The notes: a model not told the origin generated them from the sequence alone. 64,000 nucleotides of DNA from Agromyces aureus (GCF_001660485.1 NZ_CP013979.1:558001-622000); one strand, 5' to 3'. Positions 44,370 to 54,602 are shown, numbered from the stretch's first letter. Translations and numbers: made by a program.

Positions 44370-44851
44370 GATTCCTCCTTGGTGGTGCTGATGGTGGTGC
44401 TGGTGGTGGCGTTCGGGTCTCGGCGGGCGATGGCCTGGATCTCGATGAGCAGCAGAGGGTGCGGCAGCTGGTGCACGGCGACGGTCGTGCGCGCCGGGCC
44501 CGTCTCGTCGAAGTACTCGGCCCACACGGCGTTGTAGCCGGCGAAGTCGTTCATGCTCACGAGGTAGGTCGTCGCCTGCACGAGGTCGTCGAGGCTCGCA
44601 CCGGCCGCAGCGAGCACGGCCCTGATGTTCTCGAGCACCGCGCGCGTCTGCACCGCGATGTCGAGGGTGGTGACGCCGAACTCGTCGACCTCGGCGCCCT
44701 CGAACGTGTTGTCGGGGCGCCGGCTGCTGGTGCCCGAGACGTAGATCAGGTCGCCCGCGATCTTCACGTGCGGGAACCGGCCGCGGGGCGTGGCCTTGCC
44801 CTCGACGGTGATGGCGCGGTTCGCGGCCGGGTTCGGGGTCGCGTCAGTCAT
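44366..44851 (-). CDS. nbaF: 2-aminomuconate deaminase (RidA/YjgF family)
   Basis: A 161-residue RidA-fold protein: [76 protein letters not shown] (with the conserved Arg). In 2-nitrobenzoate/3-hydroxyanthranilate pathways this family hydrolyses 2-aminomuconate to 2-oxohex-3-enedioate (4-oxalocrotonate). The C-terminal tail is a Thr/Ser repeat ([13 protein letters not shown]). It overlaps its neighbours by 8 and 4 bp. Confidence 0.88.
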   Translation of the reverse strand: MTDATPNPAANRAITVEGKATPRGRFPHVKIAGDLIYVSGTSSRRPDNTFEGAEVDEFGVTTLDIAVQTRAVLENIRAVLAAAGASLDDLVQATTYLVSMNDFAGYNAVWAEYFDETGPARTTVAVHQLPHPLLLIEIQAIARRDPNATTSTTISTTKEES

Positions 44852-45641
44852 TGCCGACACCGCCGAATCGCATCGAGACGCGGCCGAGCCCGGTGACGGA
44901 TGCCTCGACGTGGGCGCCCTGCGGCAGCGGCACCGCGGCGGTGGCAGCACCGGCGAGCAGCACCATGCCGGCGCGGAGCTCGAAGCCGTGGGCTCGCGAC
45001 ATCCGCAGTGCCGTGGTGAGGGCTCGATCGGGGTGCCCGAGGATCGCCGCGGTCGACCCGGTGGCGTGCAGGCGCCCGTCGACCTCAAGGCGCACGCCCC
45101 GGTTGTCGAGGTCGCCGGCCGAGGCCGCATCCGTCCACGGGCCGATGACGTAGGCGGCGGCCGAGGTGTTGTCGGCGACGACGTCTTCGAGGTCGAACCG
45201 GAAGTCGAGGTAGCGGGAGTCGATGATCTCGAGCGCGGGCGCGAACGCCACGACGGCCCGGCGGAGCGCGGCATCGTCGGCATCGGCCGGCAGATCGGTG
45301 CCGATGAGGTAGGCCAGTTCGGGTTCGATGCGCGGGTGGATGAACCCGTGGGGCGCGAGCCGCCCGCCGTCCTCGATGCGCATGGCCTCGGTCAGCGAGC
45401 CGATGATGACGTCGTCGACGCCCATCTGCACGGCCTTCGCCCGGCTCGTGAAGCCCAGCTTCACTCCGGAGACCCGGTCTCCGCGGGCGATGCGGCGCGC
45501 GACGAGCCGGTGCTGCACCTCGTACGCCTCGGCCAGGGTCATGGTCGTGCTCGACTGCGCGACGGGCGAGCCGTGCTGCTGGGCGAGGTCGAGAGCCTGC
45601 GCCACGGCGGCGAGGTCGTCACGGAGCACGGTGCCGGTCAT
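44844..45641 (-). CDS. nbaG: 2-oxo-3-hexenedioate (4-oxalocrotonate) decarboxylase
   Basis: A 265-residue member of the fumarylacetoacetase-like hydratase/decarboxylase family: [35 protein letters not shown] (metal Glu pair) and [22 protein letters not shown]. It decarboxylates 4-oxalocrotonate to 2-hydroxypenta-2,4-dienoate. It is paralogous to the hydratase gene at 47688-48572; the split of roles follows the conserved order of the nba-type operon. ATGA overlap with the aldolase gene. Confidence 0.88.
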   Translation of the reverse strand: MTGTVLRDDLAAVAQALDLAQQHGSPVAQSSTTMTLAEAYEVQHRLVARRIARGDRVSGVKLGFTSRAKAVQMGVDDVIIGSLTEAMRIEDGGRLAPHGFIHPRIEPELAYLIGTDLPADADDAALRRAVVAFAPALEIIDSRYLDFRFDLEDVVADNTSAAAYVIGPWTDAASAGDLDNRGVRLEVDGRLHATGSTAAILGHPDRALTTALRMSRAHGFELRAGMVLLAGAATAAVPLPQGAHVEASVTGLGRVSMRFGGVGND

Positions 45642-46696
45642 CGCGCGGACTCCAGTGCGGCGTCGCGCGCCGCGACCAGGTCGAGCGCGACGTCGACGAT
45701 CATGTCCTCCTGGCCACCGACCATGCGGCGGCGCCCGAGCTCGATCAGGATCGCCCTGGCGTCGAGTCCGTGGCGTTCGGCGGCGCGCTCGGCGTGCAGC
45801 AGGAAGCTCGAGTAGACGCCGGCGTAGCCGAGCGTCAGGGTCTCGCGGTCCACGCGCACCGGGCGGCGCTGCAGCGGGCGGATGAGCTCCTCGGCCGCGT
45901 CCTGCAGCGCGAACAGGTCGCAGCCGTGCTCCCAGCCGAGCAGGTTCGCGACGGCGACGAACGCCTCGATGGGGGTGTTGCCGGCCCCGGCGCCCTGGCC
46001 GGCGAGCGAGGCGTCGACGCGGAAGGCGCCGTGCTCGACGGCCGTGATGCTGTTCGCGACGCTGAGCGACAGGTTCTCGTGCGCGTGGATGCCGATCTGC
46101 GTCGACGGGTCGAGCACCTCGCGATACGCGTCGATGCGGTCGGCGACATCCTGCATGGTCAGGCGTCCGCCCGAGTCGGTCACGTAGACGCACTGCGCGC
46201 CGTACGACTCCATGAGCTTGGCCTGTTCGGCCAGCCCGCGCGGGTCGTTGAGATGGCTCATCATGAGGAACCCCGAGACATCCATGCCGTGCTCGCGGGC
46301 CCAGCCGATGTGCTGGGCGGCGACGTCGGCCTCGGTGCAGTGGGTCGCGACCCGCACGCTCTGCACGCCGAGGTCGCGGGCGCGCTCGAGGTGGTCGATG
46401 GTGCCGATGCCCGGGAGGATCAACGTGGTCAGCTTCGCCCGGTCGAGCACCGAGGCGGCGGCCTCGATCCAGCGCTCGTCGGTGCTCGCGCCGTGCCCGT
46501 AGGCGACGCTCGAGCCGCCGAGTCCGTCGCCGTGCGCGACCTCGATCGCGTCGACGCCCGCGGCCTCGAGCGCGGCCGCGATGTCGCGGACCTCCTCGAC
46601 CGAGTAGCGGTGCGCGACGGCGTGCATGCCGTCGCGCAGGGTGACGTCCTGCAGGTACACGCGAGGGGCGGTGGCGGATGTCGCGGCGGCGGTCAT
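45638..46696 (-). CDS. nbaI: 4-hydroxy-2-oxovalerate aldolase
   Basis: A 352-residue DmpG/MhpE-type aldolase: [18 protein letters not shown] carries the conserved Arg/Asp and catalytic His; [17 protein letters not shown] and [13 protein letters not shown] (metal His-X-His) follow. It splits 4-hydroxy-2-oxovalerate into pyruvate and acetaldehyde and normally complexes with the acetaldehyde dehydrogenase encoded immediately upstream (ATGA overlap), channelling acetaldehyde. Confidence 0.94.
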   Translation of the reverse strand: MTAAATSATAPRVYLQDVTLRDGMHAVAHRYSVEEVRDIAAALEAAGVDAIEVAHGDGLGGSSVAYGHGASTDERWIEAAASVLDRAKLTTLILPGIGTIDHLERARDLGVQSVRVATHCTEADVAAQHIGWAREHGMDVSGFLMMSHLNDPRGLAEQAKLMESYGAQCVYVTDSGGRLTMQDVADRIDAYREVLDPSTQIGIHAHENLSLSVANSITAVEHGAFRVDASLAGQGAGAGNTPIEAFVAVANLLGWEHGCDLFALQDAAEELIRPLQRRPVRVDRETLTLGYAGVYSSFLLHAERAAERHGLDARAILIELGRRRMVGGQEDMIVDVALDLVAARDAALESAR

Positions 46697-47691
46697 GCGG
46701 TGGCTCCCGTCTGGGCGGCTGCTGTCGAGGCCCCGGTCGCGGCGGCGTCGGGTGCGGCCGCATCGAGCAGCCGCGCGGCGACGAGGCGCTCGGCGGTGCG
46801 AAGCGCCGCACTGGTCATGATGTCGAGGTTGCCCGCGTACTCGGGAAGATAGTGCCCGGCGCCCGCGACCTCGAGGAGGACCGTGACCTTCGTGCCGCGG
46901 AACGCGCGGCCGAGTGCCGGCACGAACGGCTCGTCGACGGCGTCGAACTGCACCTGCTGCTTGAGGCGGTACCCGCCGACGTAGCCCTGCACCTCGGCGA
47001 CCATGGCGTCGACCGACTCGCGCACGGCGTCGCGATCGAGGTCGGCGGCGCCGCGCTCGACGAGGCAGAAGACGGTGTCGCGCATGATCAGCGGCGGGTC
47101 GGCGGGGTTCAGCACGATGATCGCCTTGCCGTGGTCGGCCCCGCCGATCGCCTCGATGGCGCGCGAGGTCGTCTCGGTGAACTCGTCGATGTTCGCCCTG
47201 GTGCCCGGGCCGGCCGACTTCGAGGCGATCGAGGCGACGATCTCGGCGTAGGCGACGGGCGCGACCCGCGAGACCGCGGCGACCATCGGAACCGTGGCCT
47301 GGCCGCCGCACGTGACCATGTTCACGTTGGTCGACTCGAGATGCTCCTCGAGGTTCACGACGGGCACCACGTACGGGCCGATCGCGGCGGGCGTGAGGTC
47401 GACCATGATGCGGCCGCGGTCGCGCACGAGGGCGTCGTTGCGGGCGTGGGCGCCGGCCGAGGTCGCGTCGAAGACGAGTGCGACGTCGTCGAACTCGGGC
47501 ATGCGCAGCAGCCCGTCGACGCCCTCGTGCGTGGTCGCGACGCCGAGGCGCCGCGCGCGGGCGAGCCCGTCGGAGTGCTCGTCGATGCCGACCATGGCGA
47601 CGACGCGCAGCGTGCTCGAGAGCCGCTTGACCTTGATCAGCAGGTCGGTGCCGATGTTGCCGGATCCGATGATGGCGACGCCCGTGCTCAT
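46693..47691 (-). CDS. nbaJ: Acetaldehyde dehydrogenase (acetylating)
   Basis: A 332-residue DmpF/MhpF-type enzyme: the NAD motif [17 protein letters not shown] at the N-terminus and catalytic Cys in [18 protein letters not shown]. It oxidises acetaldehyde to acetyl-CoA. The C-terminal 35 residues (after [11 protein letters not shown]) are an Ala/Thr-rich tail. ATGA overlaps with both neighbours. Confidence 0.94.
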   Translation of the reverse strand: MSTGVAIIGSGNIGTDLLIKVKRLSSTLRVVAMVGIDEHSDGLARARRLGVATTHEGVDGLLRMPEFDDVALVFDATSAGAHARNDALVRDRGRIMVDLTPAAIGPYVVPVVNLEEHLESTNVNMVTCGGQATVPMVAAVSRVAPVAYAEIVASIASKSAGPGTRANIDEFTETTSRAIEAIGGADHGKAIIVLNPADPPLIMRDTVFCLVERGAADLDRDAVRESVDAMVAEVQGYVGGYRLKQQVQFDAVDEPFVPALGRAFRGTKVTVLLEVAGAGHYLPEYAGNLDIMTSAALRTAERLVAARLLDAAAPDAAATGASTAAAQTGATA

Positions 47692-48572
47692 GCGGCGGCT
47701 CCTTCCGTGAGGGCGGCGGGAGCGCCGGTGAAGTCCGCGTGCACGTCGCCGAGGCCGTCGAGGCGGGCGCGGTACACGCCGGCGCTCGCGGCGACCATGG
47801 GCCCGAGGGCGCCCGAGAGGATCACCTCGCCCGCGCGCAGCGGGCGTCCGTGCTTGGCGACCGCGCGGGCGAGCCAGGCCACCGCGATGACGGGGCTGCC
47901 GAGGCAGGCCGCGCCCGAACCGCTCGAGACCACGTCGCCGTCGCGGTCGAGGCTCATGCCGACGGCGGTGAGGTCGAGCCCGTCGAGCGAGCGCGGGGTC
48001 GTGCCGAGCACGACGGCCCCGCTCGACGCGTTGTCGGCGATGGTGTCGGCGATGCGGATGTCCCAGCCGGCGATGCGCGAGTCGACGACTTCGATCGCGG
48101 GCAGCACGAACTCGGTCGCGCGGATCACGTCGGCGACGTGCGTCGTGGGGGAGTCGAGGTCGCGGCCGAGCACGAAGGCGACCTCGGCCTCGACGCGCGG
48201 CTGGAGGAAGCGCGCGAGGTCGAGCGGTTCGCGGTCGCCGAGGATCATGTCGTCGAGCAGCACGCCGTAGTCGGGCGTGTAGACGCCGAACTGCGCCTGC
48301 ACGGCCGACGACGTGAGGCCGATCTTGCGACCCGCGATGCGGCGTCCGCCGGCGAGGTGCCGCTCGATGCCGAGCGACTGCACGGCGTACGCCGCCTCCT
48401 GGTCGGCGTCGCCGATGAGGTCGCGCACGGGCGCGCACGCGGTTCCGGATGCCGCGGCGAGGCGGAGGCGCTCGGCGGCCGCCTGCACGGCGGCCGCGGT
48501 CGAGGACGCGGCGGCCGCGGCATCCGCCTCGGGCTGTTCGCCCGGCCATGCAGGCGAGGTCCGGCCGCTCAC
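47688..48572 (-). CDS. nbaH: 2-oxopent-4-enoate hydratase
   Basis: A 294-residue FAH-like hydratase: [42 protein letters not shown] and [22 protein letters not shown]. It hydrates 2-hydroxypenta-2,4-dienoate to 4-hydroxy-2-oxovalerate. The GTG at 48572 overlaps the dehydrogenase gene's stop (GTGA). The first 30 residues form an Ala-rich extension, so a downstream start cannot be excluded, although the overlap supports this one. Confidence 0.9.
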   Translation of the reverse strand: MSGRTSPAWPGEQPEADAAAAASSTAAAVQAAAERLRLAAASGTACAPVRDLIGDADQEAAYAVQSLGIERHLAGGRRIAGRKIGLTSSAVQAQFGVYTPDYGVLLDDMILGDREPLDLARFLQPRVEAEVAFVLGRDLDSPTTHVADVIRATEFVLPAIEVVDSRIAGWDIRIADTIADNASSGAVVLGTTPRSLDGLDLTAVGMSLDRDGDVVSSGSGAACLGSPVIAVAWLARAVAKHGRPLRAGEVILSGALGPMVAASAGVYRARLDGLGDVHADFTGAPAALTEGAAA

Positions 48573-50089
48573 AGCTGCACGCAGACGTTCGTGGGCTCGG
48601 TGTAGAAGCCGAGCGAGTGGAGGCCGCCCTCGCGGCCGATGCCCGAGAGGCCGACGCCGCCGAAGGGGCTGCGGAGGTCGCGCAGGTACCAGGTGTTCAC
48701 CCACGACATGCCCACGCGCATGCGTTGCGCGACGCGGTGCCCGCGGGTCAGGTCGCGCGTCCACGTCACGGCGGCGAGGCCGTACTCGGTGTCGTTCGCG
48801 AGCGCGATCGCCTGTTCCTCGGTGTCGAACGGAATGAGCGTCGCGACGGGCCCGAAGATCTCCTCGCGCACGGTGCGGTGCGAGTTGTCGAGTCCGGTGA
48901 GCAGGGTCGGCTCGACCCAGAACCCGGTGTCGAGTCCGTCGCCGAGGTTCGGGATGCCGCCGCCGGCGAGCACGGTCGCGCCCTCCTGCCTGGCGAGCTC
49001 GAAGTACGAGAGCACCTTCTCGCGGTGCTGCCGCGAGATGAGCGGACCGGTCGTCGTCGCGGGGTTCTCGGGGCGGCCCAGGCGGAGCCGTGCGGCCTGC
49101 TCGGCGAGGCCTGCCGCGACGTCGTCGAAGACCGCCCGCTCGACGTAGATGCGCTCGGTGCAGAGGCAGACCTGGCCGGTGTTGAGGTAGGTCGACCGGG
49201 CGAGGCCGGCGATCGCCGCGTCGAGGTCGGCGTCGGCGAAGACGATCGCGGCGTTCTTGCCGCCGAGCTCGAACGACACGGGGCGCACGCGCGGCGCGAC
49301 GGCCCGCATGATCGCCGAGCCGGTCGAGGACTCGCCCGTGAACGTGACGCCGTCGATGCCAGGGTGCGTGGTCAGGAACTCGCCGGCCGAATCCGCGCCG
49401 AACCCGTGCACGACGTTGACGACGCCCGCGGGCAGGCCGGCCTCGACGAGGATCTCGGCGAGCAGGGTCGCCGAGGACGGCGTCTCCTCGGAGGGCTTCA
49501 CGACCACGGCGTTGCCCGAGGCGAGCGCGGGAGCGAGCTTCCATGTGAGGAGCAGTAGGGGCAGGTTCCACGGCACGATCACGGCGACCACGCCGAGCGG
49601 CTTGCGCACGGCGTAGTTCAGCGCGCGGCGTCCGTCGGGGAACTCGGTCAGGTAGGAGTCGAGGCCCGCGGCCGAGACGACGTCGGCGAACGCTCGGAAG
49701 TTCGCTGCCGCTCGTGCGACGTCGAGGTCGCGGGCGAGCGCCTCGGGCTTGCCGGTGTCGCCCACCTCGGCGGCGACGAGGTCGTCGAACCGGCGCTCGA
49801 TCGCGTCGGCGATGCGTCGCAGGATCGTCGCCCGCTCGCCCACCGTCATCCGGCCCCACGGACCCTCGAGGGCGGCGCGTGCGGAGGAGACGGCACGGTC
49901 GACCTCGTGCCGCCCCGCCTCGTGCACCTCGGCGACCAGGGTGCCGTCGATCGGGTTCAGCTTGGCGAACGTGCGCACGCCGTCGACGGGCTCGCCGCCG
50001 ATGAAGTTGCGCAGCTGGCGGGTCGCCTGGCCGCTCGTCTGGAGGGCTTCCGCCGGTTCAGGCAGCGACGTCGTCGTCCGGGTGGTCAT
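48569..50089 (-). CDS. nbaE: 2-aminomuconate semialdehyde dehydrogenase
   Basis: A 506-residue aldehyde dehydrogenase. [21 protein letters not shown] (NAD-site loop), [11 protein letters not shown], the catalytic Glu in [10 protein letters not shown] and Cys in [14 protein letters not shown] are intact, and [22 protein letters not shown] is typical of the 2-hydroxy/2-aminomuconic semialdehyde dehydrogenase branch. It oxidises the decarboxylation product of ACMS. First gene of the operon; ATG lies exactly 6 nt after a minus-strand TAGCCT, so the operon mRNA is probably leaderless. Confidence 0.92.
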   Translation of the reverse strand: MTTRTTTSLPEPAEALQTSGQATRQLRNFIGGEPVDGVRTFAKLNPIDGTLVAEVHEAGRHEVDRAVSSARAALEGPWGRMTVGERATILRRIADAIERRFDDLVAAEVGDTGKPEALARDLDVARAAANFRAFADVVSAAGLDSYLTEFPDGRRALNYAVRKPLGVVAVIVPWNLPLLLLTWKLAPALASGNAVVVKPSEETPSSATLLAEILVEAGLPAGVVNVVHGFGADSAGEFLTTHPGIDGVTFTGESSTGSAIMRAVAPRVRPVSFELGGKNAAIVFADADLDAAIAGLARSTYLNTGQVCLCTERIYVERAVFDDVAAGLAEQAARLRLGRPENPATTTGPLISRQHREKVLSYFELARQEGATVLAGGGIPNLGDGLDTGFWVEPTLLTGLDNSHRTVREEIFGPVATLIPFDTEEQAIALANDTEYGLAAVTWTRDLTRGHRVAQRMRVGMSWVNTWYLRDLRSPFGGVGLSGIGREGGLHSLGFYTEPTNVCVQL

Positions 50090-50095
50090 GCGATC

Positions 50096-50164
50096 AGGCT
50101 AGGAACTCGGGTCGATGCCGACAAATGCCCACTTGTGGCAGTGCCATGCCCGTACGGCTATAGT
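50096..50164. promoter_or_regulatory. Divergent operator/promoter of the 3-hydroxyanthranilate operon and LysR gene
   Basis: Minus strand: TAGCCT (50096-50101) with TTGTCG 17 bp upstream is the operon promoter. The TTGTCG lies inside an inverted repeat TGCC(g)ACAA-N8-TTGTGGCA at 50116-50140, a LysR-type box (T-N11-A style). A second palindrome TGGCAGTGCCA (50136-50146) overlaps its edge. Plus strand: TATAGT (50159-50164) lies 8 nt before the LysR gene's GTG. The layout fits activation of the operon and autorepression by the divergent LysR protein. Confidence 0.6.
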
Positions 50165-50172
50165 TCCGGATC

Positions 50173-51138
50173 GTGAGCACCGACCGCATCCTCGATGGAC
50201 GACTGAAGATCCGACACCTCGTGCTCGTCACGGCGATCGCCGACGAGGGCACGCTGGTGCGCGCCGCCGAATCGCTGCACATCACGCAGCCCGTCGTGAC
50301 GCGCGGACTGCGCGAGGTCGAGGAGCTGCTCGGCGTGCCGCTCTTCGAACGCCTGCCGCGCGGCGTCGTGCCGACGCAGTACGGTCGGCCGTTCATCGAA
50401 CGCGCCCGCTCGGTGCTCGCGGAGCTCCGCATCGCCGGTGAGGAGGTGCGGCTGCTGCAGTCGGGCCAGCTCGGCACGGTCACCGTCGGCACGCACCTCG
50501 CGGGCTCGAACCTGCTGCTGCCGCGCGCCATCGCGGGCCTCAAGGCCGAGCACCCGAAGCTGACCGTGGTCGTGCGCGAGGGCACGCCCGACACGCTCCA
50601 GCAGCTGCTGCTCTCCGGCGACCTCGACCTCACCGTCGGGCGGCTCTCGCCGACCGTGCCCGTGCGCCTCGAGCAGGAGCGCCTGCACCAGGAGCCGATC
50701 CGGCTCGTCGCGCGCGTCGGCCACCCCGTGCACTCGGGGTCGCGCACCTCCCTCGCCGACCTGATCGCCTACCCGTGGATCTTCCCGGTCGCGCAGACCG
50801 CGCTCCGCGCCGAGCTCGAAGCGGTGTTCTTCCACGAGGGCCTCCCGCTGCCGGCCGACCGGGTCGAGTGCACGTCGATGCTGACGCTGCGCAACCTCCT
50901 CGTCTCGACCGACGTCATCGCGGCGCTGCCGATGTTCATCGCGGTCGACGACGGCGAGCTGCGCATCCTGCCGACGCCGCTGAGCTCGATCCGTCGGTCG
51001 GTCGGGGTCACGCTGCCGAAGGACCGAGCGCCGTCGGCCGCCGCCGCGGCGCTGCTCGTGCACCTGCGCGAAGAGGGCGCGCTGCTCGCCGCGCTCGAGC
51101 GCGAGTACGCGCAGACGGAGTTCCGCCCGCTGGGCTGA
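50173..51138 (+). CDS. LysR family regulator of the 3-hydroxyanthranilate operon
   Basis: A 321-residue LysR-type regulator: N-terminal winged HTH (LKIRHLVLVTAIADEGTLVRAAESLHITQPVVTRGLREVEELLG) and a C-terminal effector domain. It is transcribed divergently from nbaE across an 83-bp region containing inverted repeats, so it is the likely pathway-specific regulator responding to an intermediate such as 3-hydroxyanthranilate or ACMS (inference). The N-terminal HTH resembles PcaQ/GbpR-type aromatic regulators. GTG start with no ribosome binding site; probably leaderless. Confidence 0.88.
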   Translation: MSTDRILDGRLKIRHLVLVTAIADEGTLVRAAESLHITQPVVTRGLREVEELLGVPLFERLPRGVVPTQYGRPFIERARSVLAELRIAGEEVRLLQSGQLGTVTVGTHLAGSNLLLPRAIAGLKAEHPKLTVVVREGTPDTLQQLLLSGDLDLTVGRLSPTVPVRLEQERLHQEPIRLVARVGHPVHSGSRTSLADLIAYPWIFPVAQTALRAELEAVFFHEGLPLPADRVECTSMLTLRNLLVSTDVIAALPMFIAVDDGELRILPTPLSSIRRSVGVTLPKDRAPSAAAAALLVHLREEGALLAALEREYAQTEFRPLG

Positions 51139-51182
51139 TCTGCGCCGGGCTGACTCCGCTGGGCTGATCTGCGCCGGGCTGA
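51128..51182. repeat. 26-bp direct repeat spanning the LysR gene stop codon
   Basis: A 26-bp unit beginning CGCTGGGCTGATCTGCGCCG occurs perfectly at 51128-51153 and 51157-51182, 3 bp apart. The first copy contains the last codons and TGA of the LysR gene, so the 3' end has been duplicated downstream. The units contain repeated GGGCTGA. Confidence 0.9.
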
Positions 51183-51315
51183 GGTCCGCGGGCCGGTATG
51201 CCTGAACGGTCATAGCTCCGAGCCGGATAGTCATTGGACAGCATCGGTCGCGCTGGCGACGCTGGGATGAACGACGACCCCGCGTCGTGACATCCGAACT
51301 GCCAATGGAGGCGAC

Positions 51316-52947
51316 ATGGCCGGCTCTCCGTACGTACCCACGGCGAAGAAGTACCACCCCGACGACTTCGAGCGCGTCGAAGGCGAACCGGTCGACCCCG
51401 ATCCCGCCAGCTGGGGCATGCAGCCCGACGGCACGTTCCTGCCGCCGGCGCTCACGCCGTCGGTGCCGCGCGACGTCTTCGTCGACTGGCCCGGGCAGCT
51501 CGACTACCGCGACCCCGAGACCTACGCGCTGAACGCGACCGCCGAGGCGTTCTACCCGATCGTCGTGAACACGAGCCACACGTGGCAGTCGATCTACGAC
51601 CTCGACGGCCGGCGCTACATGCTGCACTACGGCGGCGGCTACGCGTGGAAGGTCTACGACATCACCGACCCGCGCGCCCTCACCGTCGTCGACGAGGAGA
51701 CCCTGCCGTGGAGCGCCCCGCAGTTCGGCGCCGTGACGATCCAGTGGAACGAGGAGCGCGGGAAGTACATCGCCATCCAGGCGAGCGAGACGCCCCGCTA
51801 CTTCCTCAACGGGCGCGTCGCGAACAAGTGGACCGACGACACCGTCGAGGGCCAGCTGCTCGAGTGGGAGGGCCTGCGCGGGTTCCGCGTCTTCGAGGTG
51901 AACGGGCCGACCCCGCGCGACTGGACCCTGCTCACCGAGGTCTCGACCGACCCGAACCACGGGCCCGACGAGGTGCAGGAGGGCAACGGCGTGCTCGACC
52001 TGCCCGTGTACTACGGCGACAGGTACCTCTTCGTGGCGACCGCGCCCGACAACACGTTCACCAACCAGCCGTACAAGACCACCCTGTGGGCCGCGGGCCA
52101 CGCCGCCTACGACGTGTCGGACCCGGCGAACCCCGTTCGCCTGTCGGACTGGTGGGTGCCCGGCACCCGCGCCGGCGAGGAGGCCGACTCCGAGTACCTC
52201 GCGGGCAACGACCGGTGGAACAACAAGACCTCGTGGTTCGGCTCGCGCATGGGCGTCTTCATGCCGCGCTCGGTCGAGGCGGGCGGCACCTACGCCTACG
52301 CGGCCCAGGGCGGCCAGGGCTTCTTCGTGCTCGACGTCTCGGACCCGACCAACATCCACCACGTCGGATGGTGCGAGCTGCCGTCGAGCGTCGCCGGCAC
52401 CGAGGGCGACAACGTCGACACCACCCAGGTCGAGCAGACCGGCTACGTCTACGTCTCGGGCTACCCGATGAACACCGACTGCTACGAGCCCGCCAAGGAG
52501 ATCTACCAGATCGACGTGAGCGACCCCACGCAGCCGAAGCTCGTGCGCACGCTGCCCCGCCCGGTGCCGCCGGCCACGGCCGCGTTCACCGACTGGGCGC
52601 AGCGCCGCGGGTCGTTCGGGCCGAAGCGCTCCGGCTACTTCACGAACACCGGAACGCCGCACGGCGGCGTCGTGCCCTACGCGTTCTACGCCGCGGGCCT
52701 GCAGATCTTCGACGTGCGCGACCCCGAGGAGCCGAAGGTGGGCGCGTACTTCGTGCCGCCGATGGGCCTCAAGGACGACGACGACATGGCGGCGCCCGTG
52801 CACGGCATCTTCGTCGAGTGGGACCGCAACCTGATCTGGGTGTTCGCCAACCACGGCATCTACGCGGTCTCGACGCCGCTGCTCGGCGAGCCCGTCGTGG
52901 GGTTGCCGTCCGCAGTGCCGCCCGCCGCGGCATCCGTCGCCGACTGA
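51316..52947 (+). CDS. LVIVD-repeat beta-propeller protein of unknown function
   Basis: A 543-residue protein with at least five LVIVD-type repeats: WKVYDITDPRALTVV, AAYDVSDPANPVRLSDWWVP, FFVLDVSDPTNIHHVGW, IYQIDVSDPTQPKLVRTLP and LQIFDVRDPEEPKVGAYFVP. Together with GFRVFEVNGPTPRDWTLL these could form a six-bladed propeller. Residues 1-60 are Pro/Asp-rich and there is no signal peptide, unlike most LVIVD proteins. GGAGG lies upstream of the ATG. The next gene, 32 bp on, is a DHA2 exporter, so the two may work on one substrate. Whether it is enzymatic is unknown. Confidence 0.78.
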   Translation: MAGSPYVPTAKKYHPDDFERVEGEPVDPDPASWGMQPDGTFLPPALTPSVPRDVFVDWPGQLDYRDPETYALNATAEAFYPIVVNTSHTWQSIYDLDGRRYMLHYGGGYAWKVYDITDPRALTVVDEETLPWSAPQFGAVTIQWNEERGKYIAIQASETPRYFLNGRVANKWTDDTVEGQLLEWEGLRGFRVFEVNGPTPRDWTLLTEVSTDPNHGPDEVQEGNGVLDLPVYYGDRYLFVATAPDNTFTNQPYKTTLWAAGHAAYDVSDPANPVRLSDWWVPGTRAGEEADSEYLAGNDRWNNKTSWFGSRMGVFMPRSVEAGGTYAYAAQGGQGFFVLDVSDPTNIHHVGWCELPSSVAGTEGDNVDTTQVEQTGYVYVSGYPMNTDCYEPAKEIYQIDVSDPTQPKLVRTLPRPVPPATAAFTDWAQRRGSFGPKRSGYFTNTGTPHGGVVPYAFYAAGLQIFDVRDPEEPKVGAYFVPPMGLKDDDDMAAPVHGIFVEWDRNLIWVFANHGIYAVSTPLLGEPVVGLPSAVPPAAASVAD

Positions 52948-52979
52948 CCCGGCCGAGACATCCCCTGCGAGAGCCGACC

Positions 52980-54560
52980 ATGCATCAGACCGTGAACACC
53001 AGCGCCGTGAGCCAGGCCACTCGGCCGTGGCCCGCCCTGTGGGCGCTCGTCATCGGGTTCTTCATGATCCTCGTCGACACGACGATCGTGTCGATCGCGA
53101 ACCCGGCGATCCTCGCCGACCTCGACACCGACCTCACCGCGGTGATCTGGGTGACGAGCGCCTACCTGCTCGCGTACGCGGTGCCGCTGCTCATCACGGG
53201 GCGGCTCGGCGACCGGTTCGGGCCCAAGCGCGTCTACCTGGTCGGGCTCGTGGTGTTCACGCTCGCGTCGCTCTGGTGCGGGCTGTCGGGCGACATCGAG
53301 TCGCTGATCGCCGCGCGAGCGGTGCAGGGCCTCGGTGCCGCGCTGATGACCCCGCAGACGATGGCGGTCATCGCCCGCATCTTCCCGCCGAACCAGCGGG
53401 GCGCGGCGATGGGCATGTGGGGATCGGTCGCGGGCGTCGCCACGCTGGTCGGCCCGATCCTCGGCGGCGTGCTCGTGGACACGCTCGGCTGGGAGTGGGT
53501 GTTCTTCGTCAACGTGCCCGTCGGCATCGTCGCGTTCGTCGCGGCCTGGCGGCTCGTGCCGAACCTCGAGACGCACGCGCACCGCTTCGACTGGCTCGGC
53601 GTGGTGCTCTCGGCGGTCGGCATGTTCCTCGTCGTGTTCGGCATCCAGGAGGGGGCGACCTACGACTGGGGCACGATCGTCGGCCCGATCACGGTCTGGG
53701 GCCTCATCATCTCGGGCCTCGTCGTGCTCGTGGGCTTCGTGGTCTGGCAGGCGTTCAACCGCGCCGAGCCGCTGCTGCCGCTCGGGCTGTTCCGCGACCG
53801 CAACTTCGCCCTGTCGAACGTCGCGATCTCGCTCGTCGGCCTCGCGATGACGGCCATGCCGCTGCCGCTCGCGTACTACTTCCAGGTGGCGCGCGGGCTG
53901 ACCCCGTCGCAGGCCGCGCTCATGTTCGTGCCGATGGCCGTCGTCTCGGGCGTGCTGTCGCCGCTCGTCGGGCGGTTCAGCGACCGGGTCGACCCGAAGT
54001 GGGTCGCGCTCGCCGGATTGTCGACGGCGGCGCTCGCGCTCGGGCTCTACGTCGCCCTGCTCGGTCCGGATGTCCCGTACTGGGCGCTGCTGCTGCCCTC
54101 GGCGCTGCTCGGGCTCGGCATCTCGGGCGTCTTCGCCCCGCTCGCGTCGACGGCGACCCGCAACCTGCCGCCGGCCCGCGCCGGCGCCGGATCGGGCGTC
54201 TACACGATGACGCGTCAGGTCGGATCGGTGCTCGGCTCGGCGGCCGTCGCCGCCCTGATGAGCTACAGCCTGATGGTGCACCTGCCCGGTGCGTCGGGCG
54301 AGCAGGCACGACCCGGTGAGGAGGGCGAGCTGCCGCCCGACCTCGCGGCCGGGTTCTCGGCCGCCATGGCGCAGTCGCTGTGGCTCGCCGTCGCGGGGTT
54401 CGCGCTCTGCGCCCTCGTGGTGGCGTTCTTCGCGAAGCCGAAGGTCACCGTCGGGTGGGGCGAGCCGCGCGCGGCCGCCGCGCCGTCCGCTGCCGCGCCG
54501 ACCACTGCCGCGGCCTCCGCGACGGCCCCCGCAGCCTCGACGCCTGGCGCTGATCGCTGA
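52980..54560 (+). CDS. DHA2 family MFS transporter (EmrB/QacA-like)
   Basis: A 526-residue protein with about 14 TM segments. WALVIGFFMILVDTTIVSIANPAI is the DHA2 TM1 motif D1; GRLGDRFGPKRVYLVG is motif A; VQGLGAALMTPQTMAVIARIF is motif C. Drug/proton antiport or metabolite efflux is expected. The C-terminal 45 residues form an Ala/Pro/Thr low-complexity tail. It follows the LVIVD gene by 32 bp and is followed by the ABC importer genes. Confidence 0.88.
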   Translation: MHQTVNTSAVSQATRPWPALWALVIGFFMILVDTTIVSIANPAILADLDTDLTAVIWVTSAYLLAYAVPLLITGRLGDRFGPKRVYLVGLVVFTLASLWCGLSGDIESLIAARAVQGLGAALMTPQTMAVIARIFPPNQRGAAMGMWGSVAGVATLVGPILGGVLVDTLGWEWVFFVNVPVGIVAFVAAWRLVPNLETHAHRFDWLGVVLSAVGMFLVVFGIQEGATYDWGTIVGPITVWGLIISGLVVLVGFVVWQAFNRAEPLLPLGLFRDRNFALSNVAISLVGLAMTAMPLPLAYYFQVARGLTPSQAALMFVPMAVVSGVLSPLVGRFSDRVDPKWVALAGLSTAALALGLYVALLGPDVPYWALLLPSALLGLGISGVFAPLASTATRNLPPARAGAGSGVYTMTRQVGSVLGSAAVAALMSYSLMVHLPGASGEQARPGEEGELPPDLAAGFSAAMAQSLWLAVAGFALCALVVAFFAKPKVTVGWGEPRAAAAPSAAAPTTAAASATAPAASTPGADR

Positions 54561-54602
54561 TGGCCGTCGATGCGCCCGCCCGTGGCATCCGCAATCCCTC
54601 GC

